Shown here: positions 7,701-14,200 of the stretch, piece by piece | How the letters are laid out: every line of letters starts with the position of its first letter | How positions within the stretch are numbered: the first letter of the stretch is position 1 | Virus record (IMG/VR): IMGVR_UViG_3300000116_000243 | Location: 1 to 23,216 of that record | Length of the DNA: 23,216 nt | Origin: a virus | Strand: one strand, 5' to 3' | Notes under the pieces: model-generated | The model's input: the letters and a program-made list of their open reading frames with translations, nothing else | Database searches by the model: none | Told to the model about the DNA's origin: nothing | Position numbers and translations under genes: made by a program

Positions 7701-9637
7701 GTAACAGAATTGCCAACTGAATATCCAGAACCCGCAGTATTAACGACTGCAGATGAAATCGTGCCACTGCTCGCAGTAATATCAACCGTCAACCCAGTAC
7801 CGTCACCACCAGTGGTAGTAATATTAGTACCGCTAATATATCCTGTACCCGCAACATCTAAAGATGTACCAGTTACATTACCGTCGAGATCTTGATATGT
7901 AAACGATAGACCTTGAAGTTGTAGTTCATCTTGTAAAACTACATCACCAGTAAACTCAATAGCATTAGTATTTTCGTCTCTAGTAAGAATTTGTCTTGCA
8001 TCCGAATAAGTATAATCATATACTTTTTCAATGGTGTCTAGATTAATTCCATCAACTGTCACCATTTCGCCAGATTCAAAAGAACCTGCAACATGATATA
8101 GTTGAATGTGATCGTCTGCTGATTCAGCATCAACAACTAAACCACTTGCACCAGAAGATACTCCTTTTACGAGAGAACCAGCAGAAATGGATGCATTCGA
8201 TGATAATTCAATAACAGTGAATAATTGAACATCAAAGATGTTTATTTTATACTCATCATCTGTATTACCAAATGTGCCATCAGGATTCTGATAGTACTCC
8301 ATTGATGCCGCTCTGGCATAACCAATAATATTACCAGCAGCAGTACCTGGCGTTGTTGTAAATCTATCTCGAATCTCTAAAGTTTGATATGCATTTCCCA
8401 GAGATGTTCCTGAGAAGTTGGGAAATCCATGTATATTATTGAGAATACTAAAGTTTCCTAATTCAAAGGGAACGATAGCATTTTGTGCTGCCTTGGTATC
8501 TCTTGGTTTTTCTAAATCGACATATGTTGGAGAGAGTGTTTTAACACGATATCCTCTAACATATGCAGCACCAGGACCAAGTTCAACAGAATACAGAGAT
8601 TCTCTAGCTGCGCTACCGCTACTAGTAATATCATTGAGTTGATATACACCATTATTAAAACCATCATCAAGGTTTTCTCTTACGGTGATTTGGAAATCTT
8701 TAACTACATAGTCACCAGACTCTTCGTAAGTTCTAGTTGCTAAGGATCTTTCTAATTCACTATATGCACTTCTATCGACAAGATTTTCTACCCTATCACC
8801 ATTGATACGAAGTAGTTCGATAAAGTCTTTATCTGCATCATCGGTGAGCAGTTTTTTGATTAATCTTGTACCAATTTTAAATCTATGAGAACCAGGAGCA
8901 GCGTAGTTAGATGTTCCTGCAGCATTGTCATTGAGTGATACATCATCCTCAGGAGTAACAATAGACTCAAGAATATCTAGACCAATCCTATATTGTGGAG
9001 AACTACCATATTGATCCAGAAGGATATACTGATATGGAACGTCTACAAAGAATCCTCTGATGAAATAAACACCAGTCTGAACATATGCAACAGAACCAGT
9101 CTGGACAGAGTTAGTAGGAAGAAGTTGTGCAAAAGGAGAACCAACTTCAATCAGCGAACTACCGAAGGTAATTTCTTCATTGGTAATTAACTGCTCATTA
9201 TTTGTGAACGTAGTCTGTGCATTACCTTCTCCACCAGACTCAATATATTTCACATATAATGTGATATAACCTTTCTCAGAATCGCTTTCAGAGATACTAT
9301 ATAATACTTTTGCTTTAATACCAGAAGTAAGACCTTCAATAATCTTACCTGTCAGCTGACTTCTATATTGCTCAACACTTGCACCCAGGAATGATTCCTG
9401 AAGCATGATAGCGTCAACATTCAGATCATAACCTACCTGACCTGGAATAACCATTGCACCATCTTTGAACAGGTGAGCGCCAACGCTCTTTACCTGATTC
9501 TGCAAGATGCTTTGCATCGTAGTAAGTTCTCTTGCCTGAATTGGAAATCCAGGACGGAACAAGACTCGATAAAAATTCTTATCCCTATCGAAGTCGTCGT
9601 AATAAGGGGAGACGTTTAGATTGGTATTTTGTGCCAT
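1700..9637 (-). CDS. Giant baseplate/virion structural protein, DUF4815-type
   Basis: A 2645-residue structural protein. The N-terminus (FYRVLFRPGFPIQARELTT near residues 22-40, then HLFKDGAMVIPGQV) is the signature of DUF4815-type phage proteins, which sit beside gp8 in cyanomyoviruses. Visible order: DUF4815-type region about 1-480; GxGY beta repeats about 592-815; further beta-rich segments; type-B VGExxTG modules near 485-535, 1120-1190, 1698-1790 and 2087-2215; an extremely Arg-rich segment about 1572-1622; the phage structural motif VGWWDPLAQSFL near 1880; an I-x-NE-x-I-x-Y module about 2272-2350; a mixed C-terminus. Start: the ATG overlaps the gp8 stop (TAATG), and its own stop overlaps the next start (ATGA). 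Likely role: baseplate periphery or fibre-attachment platform, in the genomic place of T4 gp9/gp10. Family is solid; the equivalence is inferred. It is intact, with no frameshift. Confidence 0.88.
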   Translation of the reverse strand: MAQNTNLNVSPYYDDFDRDKNFYRVLFRPGFPIQARELTTMQSILQNQVKSVGAHLFKDGAMVIPGQVGYDLNVDAIMLQESFLGASVEQYRSQLTGKIIEGLTSGIKAKVLYSISESDSEKGYITLYVKYIESGGEGNAQTTFTNNEQLITNEEITFGSSLIEVGSPFAQLLPTNSVQTGSVAYVQTGVYFIRGFFVDVPYQYILLDQYGSSPQYRIGLDILESIVTPEDDVSLNDNAAGTSNYAAPGSHRFKIGTRLIKKLLTDDADKDFIELLRINGDRVENLVDRSAYSELERSLATRTYEESGDYVVKDFQITVRENLDDGFNNGVYQLNDITSSGSAARESLYSVELGPGAAYVRGYRVKTLSPTYVDLEKPRDTKAAQNAIVPFELGNFSILNNIHGFPNFSGTSLGNAYQTLEIRDRFTTTPGTAAGNIIGYARAASMEYYQNPDGTFGNTDDEYKINIFDVQLFTVIELSSNASISAGSLVKGVSSGASGLVVDAESADDHIQLYHVAGSFESGEMVTVDGINLDTIEKVYDYTYSDARQILTRDENTNAIEFTGDVVLQDELQLQGLSFTYQDLDGNVTGTSLDVAGTGYISGTNITTTGGDGTGLTVDITASSGTISSAVVNTAGSGYSVGNSVTVANSRSTGVNTLGTIATAGTGYTATTGLATTSSGSGTGLIVDITADASGAVQTVAVNSSSLSDGSGYANSEVITITNVNASGIATIDTIGAADASRTAGTYTIGASDYTTDSASGTGAEFSIVVDGTGAATVTITTDGLTYVVDDTFTVQDAQLGGGGGAALTFDVASLHGNGCTVPVSAIHGNGQTLEITAIGNSSIVGLNSNFAADLRPGDRIFFSKTEYVDVDFVSTNNLTGTGPEYIFDYSAQRVNITPPSANFPAAGDYNTLIRYRAQLSGNEENSDLLTRMPKGYIKTISDESMTVRRTFDSQTVSANSVSITLPENEQFSAISDANYSFTVLASTNGSYPAGSQIPIDTTNSGNLGYTIFTSSDRTTIQINNLTNITSIKVTATISKNVTQRKTKSSQKMFVLKVIKTIQDLDKQNYNLAYLNIYGTRIEDQEISLGLKDAYNLHAVYESLDDNDPVIPSVTLVEPKFFEVGSIVTGKTSKARAKVVEFASGSLKLSVVYLSGQFVLGETITGFDSNGDALTGIINDADGSVIVGSKVVTDRYFLQPGQTGFMYDCSRVLRKKGTPTPIRKLKVVLDYYSHSATGDYFGGQSYLDTVYEDIPNFEDKYLADYLDFRPGIKNLFNGTGTVASPAFVNCSTFDFKSRVFNVSGTPTATVFDIPKLNSDFRCDYDWYLARTDKLYLDENGDFQVVKGKSAEVPNEPDDLQNAMLLAILRHQPYGFDPEKDVAIEKSDNRRYTMRDIGKIENRLNQVEYYTSLNMLESDTMNLSITDVNGNNRLKNGFFVDDFTNQSMSAMNLEDFGASLDYVEGTCHPAHYTTNIALVVNTNLSSGTQTTGPIITLPYTESLIIDQPYASRVENVNPFNVFTYIGRIDLTPSSDDWIDTTRVPALVTNVEGNFESQLRAQGAGNDGFAPVQWGSWRTTWRRRRRRTRTVNTRRRSNWGRGRATDRITRVTTIRRQTREGIRTQVVPRIDNVSQGDSIIASTSIPFIRSRNIDVNIARMKPRTSFFAFFDGKNIDDFIVPKVLEVVKDSSVDARTNATPFVVGETVTGLTSGIQFSVSAPNDHYVFNPYDDADMPTSYASTTNFINVDTLALAAQAQGEYYGNIQVGEVLQGASGATAVVANRRIISDRLGQFRGSLFIPDPSVDSNPRWQTGARTLRFTTNATDSRLAGAVASSAEVEYEASGTLNTLRENVLAVRNAEIVRDTVTQRRTLRTTRTNRRQVGWWDPLAQSFLIEEQGGVFVTSVDVYFNAKDDNIPISMQIRTMENGYPTTTILPFSDVTITPVDIQTSETGAIATKFVFRAPVYIPESIEHCFVLFSDSNEYQVWISRMGELDISGDRTISEQPYAGVLFKSQNATTWTADQYEDLKFSLYKAAFDTTTQSTIVLNNADLNIGNAGKLRLPVDPVQTFQPELQLVTNSTSINYTIGARIYQKTTLAEGTIIKFTESAGGNIVTINDISGSWQQGSDTGGVIINRIVSSKTLATMVVAGASGDFEVGETITGNSATAPTAEVVSWDSGTNTLTLKYVSTVFTVSTETISGGNTTVTATVDSITYSGDVTSGSPLVVNDAFVSTSPTYSTGQRKVRIRHRNHGMHDVDNNVEITNVESEVGETYLTSSISNSDTTISVNDSLAFHQRINGGSVGTSNPGYIKIENEIISYSAIAGDGKSITVYERGVGSTTAVAHADESIVQCYNLDGIPLTEINKTHIGISSPTLDSYDVTTTSISSRGINAGGINVVASQNIQYEILSPQLQTLVMPNTSLNVRVNTVSGSSINDGETSTQNSFVNDGLFNDILLEDDNYFDSPQIICSKANEDAELGGAKSFRMDVAMASENPNLSPVFDTDRMSATLISSRINNPANSNSALLPTGDEHDAVYISKVAALTNPSTSIKLMFSGYRPPNTFIKPLYRVLPKGSTESIENLGFQYFPTTDATIPPTQEEEIYRDYEYEVTGLDYTQYQIKILLISPNQAYTPIIKDLRGIALAV
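4772..4924 (-). other. Arginine-rich segment of the giant structural protein
   Basis: Residues about 1572-1622 of the DUF4815-type protein hold roughly 20 arginines in about 50 residues, with a run of six (TTWRRRRRRTRT) flanked by tryptophans (WGSW before, NWGRGR after). The rest of the protein is Asp/Thr/Ser-rich. A smaller basic cluster (RRTLRTTRTNRR) lies near residue 1870, just before the WWDPLAQSF motif. Confidence 0.9.
7193..7864 (-). repeat. GxGY beta-repeat array in the giant structural protein
   Basis: Residues about 592-815 carry degenerate repeats of the form GTGY, spacer, GTGL/GTGA, a V-x-I strand, a Gly turn, then a new GSGY (AGTGYISGTNITT, NTAGSGYSVGNSVTV, TAGTGYTATTG, SDGSGYANSEVITI). 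Composition drops to mainly Gly/Thr/Ser/Ala/Val, unlike the flanks. The same repeat type occurs in gp8 and in both large proteins upstream. Confidence 0.8.
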
Positions 9638-11169
9638 TAGAACTCGATTACGATTTTGATGTCTTCTACTTGGTCGTTTGCACGACTAATTGCTCGTCTA
9701 TTATCTATATAAACAACGTTGCCGCTGTTTGACTTGATCTCAGGTTTTGCATAACCATTATTAAATTTCATACCCAAATCATACTCTGTCGCATTAATAG
9801 TTCTAGAGGATGTGTTTGGAACGGCAGGGAAGTTTGTATCTGGTGTACCTGCAGCACCAGAAGTAGCTCCACTAATAACGTTGGAACCATCAAATTCATT
9901 TTGAGTACCAGTAACTTCTGGGAAGATACCGTCAACATCATTTTGATAATATTTCAATACTTTTGTTGTGGGATTCCAAGAAATAACACGAGCACGAGCA
10001 GTGACGTTTGTACCACCAACAACTCTTGTTTGTGTAATAATTTCATCAGGAGAATAATTTCCTTGGAATGTGGGGGAGAAAATAACTGCTTTACCAGCAG
10101 AAACTGTTAGATCCGCAATAAGTTCTTCCGTACCAAATTTCAGAGGATTGGTAATTAAACCAATACGGCGATAATCGTTATCAATCGGGAAGTCTCCAGC
10201 ACCTTCATCATATGAAAGTTTTGCATTGATCATAACTCTAAAGGAACCTAGTTCGACAACAGAGTCAGAACCATGACCACCAGGAGTAGGAATGATTACA
10301 TCAACCTGAGCGCCAGTTCCAGTACCAATACCTGTAATTGATTCAACGGTGATTTTACCGAATGTATATCCAGTACCACCTGATGTTACAGTGGCAGAAA
10401 TAATTTTACCGCCATCAACAACAATAGAAACTCTACCACCAGTACCATCGCCATTGATAGCGACATTATCATACGTGCCGTTATTATATCCCGAACCCGC
10501 AGAGTTAATAACTACAGTATCAATTTCACCAGCAACAGCATTAGTTTTTACTGCATCATTAGTAAATACTGGCATGTAGTCCCCAGAGAAGAACTTCAGA
10601 ACCGAAGCAACGGGGATGGTGTACATATATTTCCAACGATATCCATCACCAGTGGTGATAATAGCAGTAGAAGTGCCCGTAGGTTCAACTGTAGAGGGTT
10701 TTCCGTTGGGGTCAGAGGGAGAAGTGCCATTGTAAATGCACTTGTACACTTGATACTGAGAATTCACGACATAAAAGTCGGAATCATACAGTTTCGTAGC
10801 ACCAGAGGAAGCAGTTCTGCTAGGAGAATAGTCATGACGATACATGTCATAAGTGAAACCTAATCCACCAGTAGTCTCTTCTGGAGCAACCCAGTCAATT
10901 CTACGTACAACTTGAATTGTATCTGAAGCAAGAACTCGCTTCAGAGAAATCATATCATCATATGATGCCGAAAATTGAGAGAAAGAATCTACCGCCTGAG
11001 GAGGTGAGTTTTCATTATCCCAAGATTGTGGTCTGCCAATAAACAGATAGAGTCTGTCTCTATTTGCACCAGCGTCAGTATCACTTTGGTTGGCATCAGG
11101 ACCCTCCAAAGATTTAATAAATTTTTTCGCAGAAAAAATTCTAAATTGATCAGTAAGTAAAGCTGCCAT
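9637..11169 (-). CDS. gp8: Baseplate wedge protein gp8
   Basis: A 510-residue homologue of the T4 baseplate wedge component gp8, which joins gp6, gp7, gp10 and gp53 in the wedge. Diagnostic parts: LLTDQFRIFSAKKFIKSLEG at 4-23, RLYLFIGRPQSW at 39-50, DFYVVNSQYQVYKCIYNG at about 131-148, GDGYRWKYMYTIP at 174-186, and a C-terminus VVYIDNRRAISRANDQ. T4 gp8 is 334 residues; the extra length is explained largely by two inserts: GxGY repeats at about 213-292 and a VGExxTG-type module at about 371-441. The ATG at 11169 is preceded by only a weak AGGA placed very close to it. A late-promoter-like octamer lies 31 bases upstream. The stop overlaps the next start as TAATG. Confidence 0.88.
   Translation of the reverse strand: MAALLTDQFRIFSAKKFIKSLEGPDANQSDTDAGANRDRLYLFIGRPQSWDNENSPPQAVDSFSQFSASYDDMISLKRVLASDTIQVVRRIDWVAPEETTGGLGFTYDMYRHDYSPSRTASSGATKLYDSDFYVVNSQYQVYKCIYNGTSPSDPNGKPSTVEPTGTSTAIITTGDGYRWKYMYTIPVASVLKFFSGDYMPVFTNDAVKTNAVAGEIDTVVINSAGSGYNNGTYDNVAINGDGTGGRVSIVVDGGKIISATVTSGGTGYTFGKITVESITGIGTGTGAQVDVIIPTPGGHGSDSVVELGSFRVMINAKLSYDEGAGDFPIDNDYRRIGLITNPLKFGTEELIADLTVSAGKAVIFSPTFQGNYSPDEIITQTRVVGGTNVTARARVISWNPTTKVLKYYQNDVDGIFPEVTGTQNEFDGSNVISGATSGAAGTPDTNFPAVPNTSSRTINATEYDLGMKFNNGYAKPEIKSNSGNVVYIDNRRAISRANDQVEDIKIVIEF
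10294..10533 (-). repeat. GxGY beta repeats inserted in gp8
   Basis: Residues about 213-292 of gp8 (VVINSAGSGYNNGTYDN, then GTGGRVSIVVDGGKIISA, VTSGGTGYTFGKI, GTGTGAQVDVII) form about two repeat units between the conserved YRWKYMYTIP core and the FRVMINAKLSYDE strand. They are of the same type as the arrays in the neighbouring genes. Confidence 0.8.
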
Positions 11170-11200
11170 TTCCTATGGATACAATGTTCCTCTACTTGTC

Positions 11201-11208
11201 TATTTATG
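11201..11208 (-). promoter_or_regulatory. Late-promoter-like element ahead of gp8
   Basis: The minus-strand octamer CATAAATA matches T4 late TATAAATA at seven of eight positions and fits NATAAATA, the form I recall for marine cyanomyoviruses. Its internal TAA is the stop codon of the 1546-codon gene. A start site about six bases downstream would leave a leader of about 25 bases before the gp8 ATG. Confidence 0.5.
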
Positions 11209-14200
11209 AGGTTTGTACAACTGTCTGATATTCGATACTCTTAATACGATAAGAAGCACCTGCATTACCTACAATGTTTTCCCCACCTAAGATAGCATAT
11301 GCTGCAGCACCTGCTCCTGTAGTATCCCCTGAATCATTTGTGAATGTAACTGTTGGATGTAATACATTAGTTTCAACATACTGTTTATATCCATATCCCC
11401 CATTAGTAATGGTTAATGATTGAATTTGGTCTCCCGCAGAAGTTAATACTGCAGTAACAGTTGCTTGAATATCTCCATCATCTTCAATTGTTACAGTGGG
11501 AACAGCAGAATAGTTAGTTCCTGGTTCTTGAACAACAACATCAATAATAGTTCCTTTAGAAGAGAACTCATATAGGAGTCCGTTAACACCTTTGTTAACA
11601 TTACCCGTATTGAATGGAGTGATACTAGTAACCACCAATACTCCTGCAGTACTATCCCAAGAAACTACAGTTCCAGTTACACCAGAAACAGATCCTGTAA
11701 CAATCTCATTAACACCAAAGTTTGTACCGTTACCAATAGTTCTATCTACAGTAATTCTAACTTGAGCAACATGCTCAACTCCTTCAGATAATCCACCAGC
11801 TGTAGAAATGGTAGCAAATTTTTGTTGTGGAAAAGGTGTTGCATCTAAAATACTATCCCCAACAGCAAATAATGTAGTGTTTGTTCCACCTTGAGTTTCT
11901 TCAATACCATATAAGGAATCAAAAATACCACCATCAAGATTAATCTGACCAAAGAAATCAGTACCAGTATTAATCAAATCAGGAATACCATCTCCCAAAA
12001 ATACCCCAGGATTATCAGGATCTTCGTTTTCATCATCATCCTCAAATGTTCTATCCTGAATACTTGAGATGGGAGCAGTTAAGGTTATAATTTCACTGCC
12101 GATAGAAACAATTGTATTATGTGGAAGTTGGGATGAAGTTGTCGAATCTGGTAATCCACCTCCAAACTGCACAATAGCATCTTCAGTAGCAGCAAAACCA
12201 GCATCAATAAATGCTAACTCATCAATTTCAAAAGTTACTAGAAGTTCCTTAGTAGCAGGATTCCAATCATATACTTTTGCCAATTTATTACTAGAACTTT
12301 CAACCCTTCTAGTAATAACGTCGCCAACATTAAAATTATAACTAGAAACACCAGCAACATCTTGAGTAGAATCTAATATAACTCTTTGGTCATAATTAAA
12401 ATTAGTTCCTCTAGTAAGACCTGTAAATTTACCAGTTGCTTTACCAGTGTAAGTAACAGTTTCATTATTAATAATGAATTGTCCCGAACCAGGGAATGCA
12501 TTTGTAGAGTTGACAAAGATCTCAGTATCATCAGGAGTAGTTGTTTTAGTTAATCCTGTCAGATATTGGAATTGAGAATTTAACGATTGTCTAGTCCTGG
12601 TTTTTCTCTTTAAATTAATTAATTTAGTAAAGATAATCCTAGGAGCATTTACATATCCTTGTCCAGAATCTGTAAGTTCAATAGAACTAATTTTTCCCTG
12701 ATCTATATTTGCAATTGCTTTAGCTCCACTACCACCGCCACCATCAATTAAAATAGTTGGAGGTTCTTGATAGAAATCACCATCATCAGTGATTGTAATT
12801 GAGGTGACCTTACCTAAAGTAGAAATTTCGGCAGCACCTTGAGCACCCTGTCCGCCACCACCTTCAAATACAAGAGTTGGTGGAGTAGCAAAACTTCTAC
12901 CCTCATTTCTAATAGTAAGACCAGTAATAGTTTGAACTACAGGAGAAGCAGTTCCTCCAATACCTTCACCACCAAGAACTCTTGCTTCAGCAGTTCCAAA
13001 ATAACCATCACCATTTTTTGTCATTCTAATATAATCGATCGAACCGTCATCTTTCAATACAACTTCTCCTTCTGCACCAGAAGGAGAAACAGAAGCAAGA
13101 GCTGGAACAGGGTCTCCTTCAAATAATGGAGCACCAAAAAATTGAGGTCCAATACAGTAAGGATATGTAGGTATTCCAGTAGCAGATTCGGTCAAGAAAT
13201 ATGCATACGTTCCATTGGGATATTCTGGTGTAACTACATACAACCCATTAAATTCATCTAAATCACCTTCCGTCGAATCATAGATATAATCTTGAACTAA
13301 CATACCCATGGAATATCCATCTTGAACACTCCTCACACCATACTGAGCATTTGCATATGAATAGGTATAAAGAGTTCTAGGTACATCAGATGGAATTACA
13401 ATCTGTAATTGTCGTGTAGATGCAGTAGTAAATCCAGTAACATATTGAGAATAAGTTACTACAGATCCATCTAAACTATATGTAATTTTTGGATGTTGAT
13501 ATAGATAACTTAGATTTCCAACATCTCCAACATCTTGCGTTGGGTGCCAACCATCAGAATCATTAGATAATAGTAAAATATTTCCGTCATTCGATGCATC
13601 ATCTTGATTGAAAATGTAAGTGTTTCCTCTTTTTAAATTAAGGAAGTTTGGGATAGAACCATCATATAAAAATTTACCACTAGAAACAGTTACCGCATAA
13701 GTCGTAGTTGATGGACTAACTACCTCTTCCCTGGCACCATCAATTTCTGCTCCTACTTTTAATCTGTAAGAATCTGCTGCTCTTTGGACAGCACTATTAT
13801 TACCAAAATATCCATAAGGACCGTATATGGGATATCCATCAAAGGACATACCAAGAATTTTGGAGTGACCATCTGGATGCCTAGAGAAATCAGTATCTCC
13901 AACACCAGCAGTAATATTTCTAATACCCCAATGATCGAAAGCAGCGCCAGTAGCACCGTTTTGATATAGGAATACCGTTTGGTTGTTATTTCTAGATGCA
14001 GGAGGAACTGCAATTGTTACAGTTTTAAGTGTATCGAATGATGAGTCGTTATAATTGGCAATCGAAATAGAACCATAAGAAGTATTGAATGCAAAATATA
14101 TGCGAAGTTCTTCACCACTATCAGGCTCTTCTCCACCATTAGAATCATTACCTCTGATTATTTCAACGTCAAAGGTAACAACATCTCGTAAATCTAGATC

